Part shown: in pieces, positions 45,707 through 54,340 of the stretch | How positions within the stretch are numbered: position 1 is the first letter of the stretch | Layout of the letters: each line of letters starts with the position of its first letter | NCBI RefSeq assembly: GCF_003234795.2 | Contig: NZ_CP126268.1 | Location: forward strand, 2,170,001-2,234,000 | Length of the DNA stretch: 64,000 bases | Direction of reading: 5' to 3' | Origin: Curtobacterium sp. MCLR17_032 | GTDB lineage: Bacteria > Actinomycetota > Actinomycetes > Actinomycetales > Microbacteriaceae | Program-made: the position numbers and the translations under genes | The notes under the pieces: model-generated | What the model was told of the DNA's origin: nothing | Database searches by the model: none | What the model saw: the letters and a program-made list of their open reading frames with translations, nothing else

Positions 45707-46255
45707 TCAGCGGACGGCGAGCATGACCTCGATGACGGCGTCGAGCAGGGCGTCCACCTGCGCTTCGCGGTAGCCGCCGTGCTTCGGGCGGAACACCACC
45801 GAGCGCACCTCGGTGAGGCTGAGCGGCTTGCCGTCCTTGAAGTACCCGTGCAGCCGACGGGAGAACGCGTCGACGTCCTTCGGGTGGTACCCGGTCGTCA
45901 GGAAGCTGACGCGCTGGAACCGTTGCGCGTCGGGACGCCCGAGACGCGCGACGACGTCCGAGGCCTTGCCACGGGCCTCCGCGTACCAGGCCTTCTGGCC
46001 GACGTCGGCGATCTCGCGCTCGCGCTCCCGGGCGGCGAAGGCGTCCTCGAGACGCTCGAGCGCGGCGTCCACGTGCACCGTGGAGTAGCCGCCCTTCTTC
46101 ATCGAGAACGCGGTCGCGCGGATCTTGGCGGCCTCGATCCCCGGGGCGCTGTCGTTCGCGGTGTAGGCGCGACGAGCGTCCTCGAGGAATCGATCGACCT
46201 CGTCGGAGTCGTAGCCGAGGACCGAGCGGGGGGCAGTCGGGAACGTCGATGGCAC
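45707..46255 (-). CDS. small DivIVA-domain protein
   Basis: 182 residues. Two copies of a DivIVA-like motif are seen: GYDSDEVDRFLEDARRAY near the N-terminus and GYHPKDVDAFSRRL in the middle. Two related helices, KKGGYSTVHVDAALERLEDAF and KHGGYREAQVDALLDAVIEV (positions about 53-73 and 158-176), also recur. Such proteins accompany Wag31-type division scaffolds. It lies downstream of cdsA on the same strand. The GTG at 46255 follows CACAAT by 6 nt. Confidence 0.85.
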   Translation of the reverse strand: MPSTFPTAPRSVLGYDSDEVDRFLEDARRAYTANDSAPGIEAAKIRATAFSMKKGGYSTVHVDAALERLEDAFAAREREREIADVGQKAWYAEARGKASDVVARLGRPDAQRFQRVSFLTTGYHPKDVDAFSRRLHGYFKDGKPLSLTEVRSVVFRPKHGGYREAQVDALLDAVIEVMLAVR

Positions 46256-46267
46256 GGCGCCATTGTG
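46256..46267 (-). promoter_or_regulatory. leaderless -10 (CACAAT) of the small DivIVA gene
   Basis: CACAAT at 46267-46262 (minus), 6 nt before the GTG. Confidence 0.4.
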
Positions 46268-46358
46268 CCAGGCTCCGACCAGTGCGCCACCTGGACGCGC
46301 GGACTCGGGACCTGAGTGCCCGGCGCCTGGTCACACGCGCCCGAGCGGCCGAACGAGC

Positions 46359-47351
46359 TCAGTGGTTGACGACGAGGTACATCAGGTACGCGATCGCGGC
46401 CGACGGCAGGATGCTGTCGATGCGGTCGAGCAGTCCGCCGTGCCCGGGCAGGAACGACGAGATGTCCTTGATGCCGAGGTCGCGTTTGATCATCGACTCG
46501 GTGAGGTCCCCGAGCGTCGCCGACCCGGAGATGAGCACGCCGAGGATGATCCCGGTCCACCAGGGCAGACCGAGCATCAACCAGGTGACGAGGATGCCGA
46601 CGATGATGCTCGCGCCGACCGAGCCCCCGAAGCCCTCCCAGGTCTTCTTCGGGCTGATCTTCGGCGCCATCGGGTGCTTCCCGAGGTTGATCCCGGTGGC
46701 GTAGGCCCCGGTGTCGACCGCGACGACCACCAGGATGAACCCGACGACCCACAGCTGACCCTGCGGCTGTGCCGACAGGAGCACCACACAGGCGCCGAGC
46801 AGGGTCACGTAGGCCTGGACGAACAGCCCGTTCGTCAGGTCACGCGCCACGCTCGAGGCCGGTGGCTTCGTGCGCGACACGGCGACCTCGACCAGGCGCC
46901 AGAGCGAGATGAACACGACGCCGCCGAGCAACGTGAACAGCGCCCAGATCTGTCCACCGAGGAACGCGGCCGGCACCGTGGCGATCGCGACCGCGACGCT
47001 CGGGATCCGGGGGACGTCACGGCCGGCGAAGCGCATCGCACTCGCGAGCTCGTACACGCCGAGCCCGAGCAGGAACGCCGCCACGATCATGAACGACGGC
47101 GTGTACAGCAGCAGCGAGCCGAGCATGACCACCGCGAACGCCAGGGCGATCGCTATGGCCGCCGGCAGGTTGCGACCCGTCCGTGCGGTCAGTGCCTCGT
47201 TCCGGGCACCGAACTCTGCTCGGCGCTGCCGGATCTGCGCCTCGAAGTCGTTCCGGGCCGCCCTCGCCCGCGCATCGAAGTCCTGTCGGAACCCCGACAT
47301 GCGGCGGTCATCAGATGTGGGGCGGTCGTCGCCCTGGTCGGGACGGCGCAT
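46359..47351 (-). CDS. cdsA: phosphatidate cytidylyltransferase
   Basis: 330 residues, making CDP-diacylglycerol for phospholipid synthesis. A charged N-terminus of about 60 residues precedes eight or so membrane helices. The CDS signature is complete at the C-terminus: MIKRDLGIKDISSFLPGHGG followed by LLDRIDS. It overlaps the frr stop by one nucleotide (TGATG at 47351). It belongs to the rpsB-tsf-pyrH-frr-cdsA block. Confidence 0.95.
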   Translation of the reverse strand: MRRPDQGDDRPTSDDRRMSGFRQDFDARARAARNDFEAQIRQRRAEFGARNEALTARTGRNLPAAIAIALAFAVVMLGSLLLYTPSFMIVAAFLLGLGVYELASAMRFAGRDVPRIPSVAVAIATVPAAFLGGQIWALFTLLGGVVFISLWRLVEVAVSRTKPPASSVARDLTNGLFVQAYVTLLGACVVLLSAQPQGQLWVVGFILVVVAVDTGAYATGINLGKHPMAPKISPKKTWEGFGGSVGASIIVGILVTWLMLGLPWWTGIILGVLISGSATLGDLTESMIKRDLGIKDISSFLPGHGGLLDRIDSILPSAAIAYLMYLVVNH

Positions 47352-47905
47352 CAGACCTCGAGGAGTTCGGCTTCCTTCTTCTTCAGCGCCTCGTCGATCT
47401 GGTCGACGTGCTTCTTGGTGAGCGCGTCGAGCTCCTTGTCGCTGCGGGCGATGTCGTCGTCGGACACCTCGCCCTTCAGCGCGTCGAGGTCGTCCTTCGC
47501 CTTGCGGCGGATGTTGCGCAGGACCACCTTGTGGTCTTCGCCCTTGCTCTTGACGATCTTCACGAACTCCTTGCGGCGCTCGGCCGACAGTTCGGGGATC
47601 GTCACGCGGACGATCTCGCCGTCGTTGGTCGGGCTGGCCCCGAGGTTCGGGAAGGTCGCGATGGCCCGCTCGATCTCCTTGAGCGCCGTCTTGTCGTACG
47701 GCGTCACGATCAGCGTGCGGGCTTCCGGCGTCTGCAGGGACGCGAGCTGCGCGAGGGGGGTCGGCGAACCGTAGTACTCGACCGGGATCTTCTGGAAGAG
47801 GGCGGCGTTGATGCGGCCGGTGCGCACGGTGCCGAAGTCGTCCTTCGCCACGTCGACGGCCTTGGCCATCTTCTCGGTCGCATCGGTCATGACGTCACTG
47901 ATCAC
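47351..47905 (-). CDS. frr: ribosome recycling factor
   Basis: 184 residues, the usual length. Recognisable blocks are [23 protein letters not shown], the LVVTPYDK-like [27 protein letters not shown] [18 protein letters not shown], and the C-terminal [20 protein letters not shown]. The GTG at 47905 has AAGGAG 7 nt upstream; the internal ATG at 47890 is less likely. Confidence 0.96.
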   Translation of the reverse strand: MISDVMTDATEKMAKAVDVAKDDFGTVRTGRINAALFQKIPVEYYGSPTPLAQLASLQTPEARTLIVTPYDKTALKEIERAIATFPNLGASPTNDGEIVRVTIPELSAERRKEFVKIVKSKGEDHKVVLRNIRRKAKDDLDALKGEVSDDDIARSDKELDALTKKHVDQIDEALKKKEAELLEV

Positions 47906-47959
47906 GGTGGTTCTCCTTCGGTACGGGTCGAGTCTAGTCAGTCGGCGACGAGGCGCCGG

Positions 47960-48679
47960 TCAGTTGCTGACCACGGTGCCGATGCGCTCACCCTGGATGG
48001 CGGCGCGGACGTTGCCCTCGCCCTCCATGCCGAAGACGTGCATCGGCATGCCGTTGTCCATGCAGAGCGAGAACGCGGTGGCGTCGACGACCTTGAGGCC
48101 CTTGAGCAGTGCGTCCTGGTAGGTCACGTGGTGCAGCTTCTCGGCGGTCGGGTCCTTCTTCGGGTCCGCGGAGTAGACGCCGTCGACGCCGTTCTTGGCG
48201 ACGAGGACCTCGTCGGCACCGATCTCGAGCGCCCGCTGCGCCGCGACGGTGTCCGTCGAGAAGTACGGCAGGCCGGCACCCGCGCCGAAGATGACGACGC
48301 GGCCCTTCTCGAGGTGGCGCTCGGCACGCCGCGGGATGTACGGCTCGGCGACCTGGGTCATGCTGATCGCCGACTGCACACGGGTGGCGGCACCGGCCTG
48401 CTCCAGGAAGTCCTGCAGCGCGAGCGCGTTCATGACCGTCCCGAGCATGCCCATGTAGTCGGCGCGTCCGCGGTCCATGCCGCGCTGCGAGAGCTCGGCG
48501 CCGCGGAAGAAGTTGCCACCGCCGACGACGATCGCGACCTCGACCTCGTGGGCGGCTGCGGCGATCTGCTTGGCGATGGTGCCGATGACGTCCGGGTTGA
48601 CGCCCAGGGAACCGGCGCCGAACGCCTCTCCCGAGAGCTTCAGCAGGACTCGTCGGCGTCCGGTCTTCTCGTCGGTCAT
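47960..48679 (-). CDS. pyrH: UMP kinase
   Basis: 239 residues, a hexameric amino-acid-kinase-fold enzyme making UDP. Motifs are [36 protein letters not shown], and [20 protein letters not shown]. The ATG at 48679 is preferred to the longer frame (48736), which runs through the region after the tsf terminator. Confidence 0.96.
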   Translation of the reverse strand: MTDEKTGRRRVLLKLSGEAFGAGSLGVNPDVIGTIAKQIAAAAHEVEVAIVVGGGNFFRGAELSQRGMDRGRADYMGMLGTVMNALALQDFLEQAGAATRVQSAISMTQVAEPYIPRRAERHLEKGRVVIFGAGAGLPYFSTDTVAAQRALEIGADEVLVAKNGVDGVYSADPKKDPTAEKLHHVTYQDALLKGLKVVDATAFSLCMDNGMPMHVFGMEGEGNVRAAIQGERIGTVVSN

Positions 48680-48740
48680 GTCGGGGCACCCTTCGTCGTG
48701 GTCTCGTGGAAATGTACTCGGTGCGCGGGGGCGCACGACA

Positions 48741-48774
48741 ACGGGGCCAGGAACCGGTTGGTTCCTGGCCCCGT
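48741..48774 (-). terminator. hairpin between tsf and pyrH
   Basis: ACGGGGCCAGGAACC and its exact complement form a 15-bp stem with a GGTT loop, just past the tsf stop. It may separate pyrH transcription from rpsB-tsf. Confidence 0.8.
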
Positions 48775-48784
48775 CATGGGTTCG

Positions 48785-49612
48785 TTACGCGCCGACCTTG
48801 ACGCGGGCGAAGCCCTGGATCGTGATGCCGGCGTTCTCGGCGGCCTTCGCGACGGAGATCTTGTTGTCCTTCGCGTAGTCCTGGTCGAGGAGCGAGATGC
48901 CCTTGATGAAGGCGTTCACGCGGCCCTCGACGATCTTCGGGAGCGCAGCCTCCGGCTTGCCCTCTTCGCGCGTGATCGCCTCGACGGTCGCACGCTCCTT
49001 CTCGATGGCCTCGGTCGGGACCTCGTCGCGCGTCAGGTACGACGGGTTCGCGAACGCGACGTGCTGCGCGATCGAACGTGCCTCGGCGGCGTTGTCACCC
49101 TGGTAGGCGACGACGACGGCGATCTGCGGCGGCAGGTCCTGGCTGGTCTTGTGCAGGTAGATCTCGAAGGCCGAGCCCTCGACACGGCGGACCGTGCGGA
49201 CCTCGAGCTTCTCGCCGAGTGCGGCGGCGTTCTCGTTGATGACCTCGAGCACCGTCTTGCCGTCGAGCGGCGCGGCGTTCGCGGAGGCGACGTCGGTGGC
49301 ACCGGCTGCGGCGACCGCACCGAGCACCTTGTCGGCCAGGGTCGTGAACTTCTCGTTCTTGGCGACGAAGTCGGTCTCGCTGGCGAGCTCGACGACGGTC
49401 GCGGCGCCGTTGTCGGCGGTGGCGACGACGACACCCTCGGAGGTCGCGCGGTCGTCGCGCTTGGCGACGGCCTTCGCGCCCTTGATGCGGAGCAGCTCGA
49501 CGGCCTTGTCGTAGTCGCCGTCAGCCTCGACGAGCGCGTTCTTCGCGTCCATCATGCCGGCCCCGAGGTCCTCGCGGAGCTTCTTCACGTCCTGTGCGGT
49601 GAAGTTTGCCAT
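48785..49612 (-). CDS. tsf: translation elongation factor Ts
   Basis: 275 residues, nucleotide exchange factor of EF-Tu. N-terminal UBA-like helix VKKLREDLGAGMMDAKNALVEADGD; core ELASETDFVAKNEKF and LREKGLA-equivalent AVAKRDDRATSEGVV. Length matches actinobacterial EF-Ts. AAAGGA lies 5 nt upstream of the ATG. It is downstream of rpsB, separated by a hairpin. Confidence 0.97.
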   Translation of the reverse strand: MANFTAQDVKKLREDLGAGMMDAKNALVEADGDYDKAVELLRIKGAKAVAKRDDRATSEGVVVATADNGAATVVELASETDFVAKNEKFTTLADKVLGAVAAAGATDVASANAAPLDGKTVLEVINENAAALGEKLEVRTVRRVEGSAFEIYLHKTSQDLPPQIAVVVAYQGDNAAEARSIAQHVAFANPSYLTRDEVPTEAIEKERATVEAITREEGKPEAALPKIVEGRVNAFIKGISLLDQDYAKDNKISVAKAAENAGITIQGFARVKVGA

Positions 49613-49662
49613 TGACAGGCGTCCTTTCTGGACTGTGCGTGTGTGGAGAGTGGGGAGCGAGG

Positions 49663-49698
49663 CAGGGGCGCCGGACCGATGCCGGTCCGGCGCCCCTG
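49663..49698 (-). terminator. hairpin between rpsB and tsf
   Basis: GGGGCGCCGGACC and its complement, extended to 15 bp by CA/TG, with a 6-nt loop. A partial terminator or processing stem that could set the rpsB:tsf ratio. Confidence 0.7.
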
Positions 49699-49702
49699 GT
49701 GA

Positions 49703-50629
49703 TCACTCGGCGGGAGTGGTCTCCGCGGCCTTCTCGGCCTCGGCGGTCGGCTCGGCGTTCTTGTCGGCGTCGGCGATCGGCTCGCCGATCTCCTTCGCGG
49801 CGACCTGCGCGTCGGCGTCGTTCTCCTGGACGGTCGCGCCCTCCGGAGCGGCGTCGGCGGCCGGGGTCGCGCTGACGCCACCGAGGAGCTCCTGCTCCCA
49901 CTCGGCGAGCGGCTCGGTGGCCTCGTCGTCGTTGCCGCCGTTGTGGCGGGTCTTCAGGCCCTCGGCCGCGGCGTCGGCGACGATGCGGGTCAGGAGGCCG
50001 ACGGAGCGGATCGCGTCGTCGTTGCCCGGGATCGGGTACGTGATCTCGTCCGGGTCGCAGTTGGTGTCGAGGATGCCGATGATCGGGATCCCGAGCTTCT
50101 GCGCCTCGTCGACGGCGAGGTGCTCCTTCTTCGTGTCGACGATCCAGAGCGCGCTCGGGGTCCGCGTGAGGTTGCGGATACCACCGAGGGTCTTGTGGAG
50201 CTTGTCCAGCTCGCGCTTCTTGATGAGGAGCTCCTTCTTGGTGAAGCCCTTCGTCGTGTCGTCGAAGTCGATCTCCTCGAGCTCCTTCATGCGCGCGAGG
50301 CGCTTGGAGACCGTCTGGAAGTTCGTGAGCAGACCGCCGAGCCAACGCTGGTTGACGTACGGCTGGCCGACGCGGGTCGCCTGCTCGGCGATGGAGCCCT
50401 GCGCCTGCTTCTTGGTGCCCACGAAGAGGATCGTGCCACCGTGCGCGACCGTCTCCTTGACGAAGTCGTACGCGCGGTCGATGAAGGCCAGCGACTGCTG
50501 CAGGTCGATGATGTGGATGCCCGAGCGCTCGGCGAGGATGAAGCGCTTCACCTTCGGGTTCCACCGACGGGTCTGGTGTCCGAAGTGGACGCCGCTGTCG
50601 AGCAGCTGGCGGATGGTGACGACGGCCAT
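49703..50629 (-). CDS. rpsB: small ribosomal subunit protein uS2
   Basis: 308 residues, with the S2 signatures [20 protein letters not shown] and [31 protein letters not shown]. After residue 245 there is an Ala/Glu/Asp-rich extension of some 60 residues, common in high-GC actinobacteria. GGAGGAC precedes the ATG by about 5 nt. A structured leader lies upstream. Confidence 0.97.
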   Translation of the reverse strand: MAVVTIRQLLDSGVHFGHQTRRWNPKVKRFILAERSGIHIIDLQQSLAFIDRAYDFVKETVAHGGTILFVGTKKQAQGSIAEQATRVGQPYVNQRWLGGLLTNFQTVSKRLARMKELEEIDFDDTTKGFTKKELLIKKRELDKLHKTLGGIRNLTRTPSALWIVDTKKEHLAVDEAQKLGIPIIGILDTNCDPDEITYPIPGNDDAIRSVGLLTRIVADAAAEGLKTRHNGGNDDEATEPLAEWEQELLGGVSATPAADAAPEGATVQENDADAQVAAKEIGEPIADADKNAEPTAEAEKAAETTPAE

Positions 50630-50812
50630 GTGCCGTCCTCCTTCTGTGTTCTCGGCGCACGGCATGGCCGTGCACCTGGTGCGGTTGTGTCGACCACGAC
50701 CGGAGGTCGTGGTCCCTGGTGCCCTGACACACAGCCGCCCGCTCGCGAGAGCGGGACCGATGACCATGTGTTCTGCGTGGACACGCGAAGTCAGCGCGCT
50801 CGGCGCGCTGCT
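50630..50812 (-). ncRNA. structured leader of rpsB, candidate autoregulatory element
   Basis: After TAGCAT (50824-50819), a leader of about 183 nt contains three stable hairpins in transcript order: 50755-50738 (CCCGCTC/GAGCGGG, 4-nt loop), 50714-50692 (GACCACGACC/GGTCGTGGTC, 3-nt loop) and 50673-50657 (GCACGGC/GCCGTGC, 3-nt loop). S2 leaders regulate rpsB-tsf in several bacteria; whether this one does is inference. Confidence 0.45.
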
Positions 50813-50818
50813 GGAGAA

Positions 50819-50824
50819 ATGCTA
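50819..50824 (-). promoter_or_regulatory. rpsB promoter -10 (TAGCAT)
   Basis: TAGCAT in the AT-richest spot of the region (TGTTAGCATTTC on the minus strand). Expected start near 50812. Confidence 0.5.
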
Positions 50825-50834
50825 ACAGAAGAGC

Positions 50835-50876
50835 GGCCCGGATCACGTGCGCCGATCGGCGATGGTGATCCGGGCC
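50835..50876 (-). terminator. terminator of the sugar-transporter gene
   Basis: GGCCCGGATCAC and its exact complement form a 12-bp stem around an 18-nt loop that holds CGCCGATCGGCG. It lies 25 nt past the transporter stop and just upstream of the rpsB promoter. Confidence 0.75.
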
Positions 50877-50900
50877 TCCCGTCCGGTACTGCGGAGGTGA

Positions 50901-52343
50901 CTAGGCCTTGGCGGCGCTGGTCTCCCCCTCGGCGCTGATGCCCATCTCCTCGAGGGAGCGGCCCTTGGTCTCGGGGATCTTCGCGATGACGAAGAAGAAC
51001 GAGATCAACGCGAACAGGGCGTAGATGCCGTACGTGACCGTGAGGTTGAAGCCGGACAGCACCGGGAACGAGATCGTGACGATGAAGTTGGCGATCCAGT
51101 TGGCTGCCGACCCGATGCCGAGCGCGGTGGCGCGGATGCGGTTCGGGAACATCTCGCCGAGGAGCACCCACATGAGCGGACCCCACGTGGCGCCGAACGA
51201 CACGACGAAGAGGTTCGCGAAGATCAGCGCGATGATGCCCCAGGCACCCGGCAGGCTCGGCTCACCGTCGACCATCACGGACTGCGAGAACGCGATCGCG
51301 ACCATCGCCAACGAGACGAACATGCCCGCGGAACCGGCGACCAGGAGCGGCTTGCGGCCGACCTTGTCCACCAGGAAGATCGCGATGAACGTGACCGCGA
51401 CGTTGACCACCGAGGTGATCGTCGAGATGAGGAACGAGTCGTTCTCCTTGAACCCGACGGCCTGCCAGAGGGTGGTCGAGTAGTAGAAGATCACGTTGAT
51501 GCCGACGAACTGCTGCAGCACGGCCAGGATGATGCCGACCCAGACGATGGGCTGCAGACCGAAGCGGTCGCCGCGGATCGAGCCCTTCTTCTCGTTGGCT
51601 TCCTTGGTGATGCCGTCCTGGATCTCCTCCAGGCTCGTGTTCACGGTGTCACGCGGCACGATCTTCGTCATGACGTCGCGGGCGTCGTCCTTCCGGCCCT
51701 TGGTGAGCAGGTAGCGGGGCGACTCCGGCAGGGTGATCGCGAGGATGCCGTAGACGATCGACGGGATCACACCGACCAGGAACATCCAGCGCCAGGCCGG
51801 CAGCCCGGCGACCTCGGCCGAGGCGCTGCCCGCGGTGACGGCGAAGAACTGGTCGGAGAGCAGCGCGGCGAAGATACCGAGCGTGATCGCGAGCTGCTGG
51901 AACGAGGCCAGCCGCCCACGGATCGCCTTCGGGGAGACCTCGGAGATGTACGCGGGGGCGATGACCGACGCGGTGCCGATGCCGAGACCACCGATGAGAC
52001 GCCAGAGGACGAAGTCCCACGTGGCGAACGCGAAGCCGGAACCGATCGACGAGACGAAGAACAGCACGGCGGCCCAGAACATCACCCGGGTGCGACCCCA
52101 ACGGTCCGCGAGACGACCGGCGAAGTAGGCGCCGAACGCACAGCCGATGAGGGCCGAGGCGACCGCGAAGCCGCTGGCGCCCTCGGACAGGTCGAACTCG
52201 CCCTTGATGGCCTCGACGGCGCCGTTGATGACGGACGAGTCGAAACCGAAGAGGAAGCCACCGACTGCCGCCGCGATGGCGAACAGTGTGACCTTCCCCT
52301 TGAACGCACGGTCTTCGCCGTGTCCGGTGGTCGTGTTCGACAC
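50901..52343 (-). CDS. MFS sugar transporter, sugar porter family (XylE/IolT/GlcP-like)
   Basis: 480 residues, 12 helices. Sugar-porter signatures are complete: GRLADRWGRTR after helix 2, PESPRYLLTKGR after helix 6, QQFVGINVIFYYS in helix 7, and PETKGRSLEEM at the C-terminus. It imports a hexose, pentose or inositol by proton symport; the exact sugar is not determinable. The GTG at 52343 has AGGAG 4 nt upstream; the in-frame codon at 52382 lacks a ribosome-binding site. Confidence 0.92.
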   Translation of the reverse strand: MSNTTTGHGEDRAFKGKVTLFAIAAAVGGFLFGFDSSVINGAVEAIKGEFDLSEGASGFAVASALIGCAFGAYFAGRLADRWGRTRVMFWAAVLFFVSSIGSGFAFATWDFVLWRLIGGLGIGTASVIAPAYISEVSPKAIRGRLASFQQLAITLGIFAALLSDQFFAVTAGSASAEVAGLPAWRWMFLVGVIPSIVYGILAITLPESPRYLLTKGRKDDARDVMTKIVPRDTVNTSLEEIQDGITKEANEKKGSIRGDRFGLQPIVWVGIILAVLQQFVGINVIFYYSTTLWQAVGFKENDSFLISTITSVVNVAVTFIAIFLVDKVGRKPLLVAGSAGMFVSLAMVAIAFSQSVMVDGEPSLPGAWGIIALIFANLFVVSFGATWGPLMWVLLGEMFPNRIRATALGIGSAANWIANFIVTISFPVLSGFNLTVTYGIYALFALISFFFVIAKIPETKGRSLEEMGISAEGETSAAKA

Positions 52344-52597
52344 GATGCTCCTGGATTCCCGCCGCCGTGCCGGGTGGTGCACGGTGCCCCGGCGGTCGGC
52401 TGGATCGCCGTCCGAGCGGCGTTGCGGTGTCCGGAGCGGCCCCGACAGTACCCCTTCTGCGGCTGGTCAGCACATCAGGTGTGGTCCAGCTGGTCCTCTC
52501 CTGCACCGGACGGGAGGCCCGGGGAACCGCCCACAGGTCGGCTCCGGCCCGCCTCGCGGCCGCGTCGGACACGGGAACGTGGGCCTGGGAGGACGGG
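52344..52597. promoter_or_regulatory. divergent region, sugar transporter / M23 protein
   Basis: 254 bp. TACTGT around 52444-52449 (minus) could be the -10 of the transporter, giving a leader of about 95 nt. GGGAGGACGGG directly precedes the M23 ATG. Part of the palindrome-family word GACGGGAGGCCCGG occurs at about 52508 without its mate. Confidence 0.3.
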
Positions 52598-52720
52598 ATG
52601 TCGAACGGGTGGACGTGGCGCGGGTGGACCGGGCGCGGGTGGATGCGGAGCCGGTGGATGCGGGGCGGAGGGACGTGGGGCGGATCGACGTGGCGCGGTT
52701 CGCGACGGGCTCGCGTGCTG
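52598..52720 (+). repeat. degenerate tandem repeat at the M23 gene 5' end
   Basis: Units close to GGGTGGACGTGGCGC and GGGTGGATGCGG recur several times, encoding the Trp/Arg/Gly-rich N-terminus. A second short repeat of GCGCTGCCGGTTCGC type follows near 52790-52840. Confidence 0.55.
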
Positions 52721-53350
52721 GCGTGGCGTGTGTCGGCCCGGGCGAGGCTGGTGCTCGCGATGGTCGTGATGCTGCCGGTCGTGGCGCTACCGGTTCGCGC
52801 GCTGCCAGGGCACGCGCTGCCGGTTCGCGCGCTGCCGACGACCGCGCTGTCGGCTTCCGTGCTGGCGGTGTCCGGCGCGCTGCCGGGCGCAACTTCCGCT
52901 CACGCCTGGCTCGCGGACACCGAGGCACCGGCGCGGTGGTCGTGGCCGACGTCGTCCCGCGTCGTGCTCCGGCCGTGGGAGGCGCCGGCGACCGACTACG
53001 GTCCGGGACACCGCGGGCTCGACGTGCCCGCCGGCCCCGGGACGCCGGTGACGGCTCCGTCGGACGGCACCGTCGCGTTCGCCGGGCAGGTCGGGGGCCG
53101 TCCGGTCGTGACGATCGACCACGGCGGCGGGTTGGTGAGCACCCTCGATCCGGTCCTGCCGTCGGTGTCGGCGGGCACGCTCGTCCGACGAGGCGACCCG
53201 GTCGGGACGGTCGGCAGCGGTCACTGTCCGGTGGCGGAGCCGTGCGTGCACCTCGGCGCCCGGGTCGACGGCCGGTACGTGGATCCGTTGCCGCTCCTGT
53301 CGAGACCCGCCTGGCCGGTGCTGCTGCCGGAGTCTCAGGCGCGAGGGTGA
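52598..53350 (+). CDS. M23-family (LytM-like) secreted protein, catalytic site probably incomplete
   Basis: 250 residues. The N-terminus is a Trp/Gly/Arg-rich low-complexity stretch (1-35), a basic region and a hydrophobic signal segment (about 49-64), then an Ala-Leu-Pro repeat (VRALPGHALPVRALP). The LytM domain (120-245) has HRGLD (the HxxxD metal motif) but, where active enzymes have HxH, shows CVHLGARVDG, with only one histidine. Actinobacterial M23 relatives with C-L-H at this site are common and may bind rather than cut peptidoglycan. A start further downstream is possible. It overlaps the xerC end by 16 bp, tail to tail. Confidence 0.8.
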   Translation: MSNGWTWRGWTGRGWMRSRWMRGGGTWGGSTWRGSRRARVLAWRVSARARLVLAMVVMLPVVALPVRALPGHALPVRALPTTALSASVLAVSGALPGATSAHAWLADTEAPARWSWPTSSRVVLRPWEAPATDYGPGHRGLDVPAGPGTPVTAPSDGTVAFAGQVGGRPVVTIDHGGGLVSTLDPVLPSVSAGTLVRRGDPVGTVGSGHCPVAEPCVHLGARVDGRYVDPLPLLSRPAWPVLLPESQARG

Positions 53351-54324
53351 GCGGTGCGGTAGACCTCGCGGAGGCGTGCTGAGGAGACGTGCGTGTAGAT
53401 CTGCGTCGTGCCGAGACTCGCGTGCCCGAGCAGCTCCTGCACCGCCCGGAGGTCCGCTCCCCCGTCGAGCAGGTGCGTCGCCGCGGTGTGCCGGAAGGTG
53501 TGCGGACCGCTCGGGCCCTCGCCGGGCAGGGCCTCGAGCAGCCGGGCGACGATGCGGTAGGCGCTCCGGGTGCCGAGTCGGGCACCGCGGTCGCCGAGGA
53601 ACAGGGCCGCGCCGGCGGGACGCGCGGCAGTGACAGCGGCCTTGTCTGCCGGTCCCCCAGCTGCAACCGCTGCGGCGAGCGCCGGCCGACCACGGTCGAG
53701 CCACGCCTCGAGGGCGTCGTGCGCCGGGACGCCGAACGGCACCACCCGCTCCTTGCCGCCCTTGCCGAGGACGCGGACGGTCAGGCGGCTCCGGTCGACG
53801 TCGCCGAGGTCGAGTCCGACGAGTTCGCTCACCCGGATGCCGGCTGCGTACAGCAGCTCGACCACCGCCCGGTCGCGGAGCGCCGCCGGGTCGTCCCCGG
53901 CGGCGCGGACGGCGAGCCCGTCGAGCATCGACCGCACCTGGTCCTGCGCCACGACACGGGGCAGGTGAGCCGCGCCCTTCGGAGCGCGGAGACGCACCCC
54001 CGGGTCGACGGCCAGCACACCGGTCTCGCTCGCCCACCGGGTGAAGGCCCGGACCGACGCACTCCGGCGCGCGATGGTCGACCGGGCGAGGCCGCGTTCG
54101 GTCGCCGCCCAGAGCCAGTCGCGGAGCACCTCGAGCGTGAGACCCGCGGCCGTGACGACCTGCCGCTCGGCGGCGAACGCCACGAGGTCGTCGAGGTCGG
54201 CACGGTAGGCCCGGACGGTCTGTTCGCTGAGGCCGCGGCCGTGCCGACAGTGGTCGAGGAACACCCGGACGACGGCCGCGAGCGTCCCACCCGCGTGCTG
54301 CTGGTCGTCCTCGGTGTCGTGCAT
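53335..54324 (-). CDS. xerC: tyrosine recombinase XerC
   Basis: 329 residues. N-terminal SAM-like DNA-binding domain (residues 12-105), then the catalytic domain with Arg164, Lys188, His275, Arg278, His301 and Tyr310 all present. It sits after dprA in the yraN-yifB-dprA block, the standard place of chromosomal dimer-resolving recombinase XerC in actinobacteria, so it is not a phage integrase. The ATG at 54324 follows TACTCT by 6 nt. Confidence 0.93.
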   Translation of the reverse strand: MHDTEDDQQHAGGTLAAVVRVFLDHCRHGRGLSEQTVRAYRADLDDLVAFAAERQVVTAAGLTLEVLRDWLWAATERGLARSTIARRSASVRAFTRWASETGVLAVDPGVRLRAPKGAAHLPRVVAQDQVRSMLDGLAVRAAGDDPAALRDRAVVELLYAAGIRVSELVGLDLGDVDRSRLTVRVLGKGGKERVVPFGVPAHDALEAWLDRGRPALAAAVAAGGPADKAAVTAARPAGAALFLGDRGARLGTRSAYRIVARLLEALPGEGPSGPHTFRHTAATHLLDGGADLRAVQELLGHASLGTTQIYTHVSSARLREVYRTAHPRA

Positions 54325-54336
54325 GACGCCAGAGTA
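54325..54336 (-). promoter_or_regulatory. leaderless -10 (TACTCT) of xerC
   Basis: TACTCT at 54336-54331 (minus), 6 nt before the ATG, located 5 nt past the dprA stop. Confidence 0.45.
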
Positions 54337-54340
54337 CGGC

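Noticed and set aside
53335..54324. Prophage or integron integrase
   Set aside because: The recombinase lies in the conserved yraN-yifB-dprA-xerC block with no att repeats, phage genes or composition change nearby.
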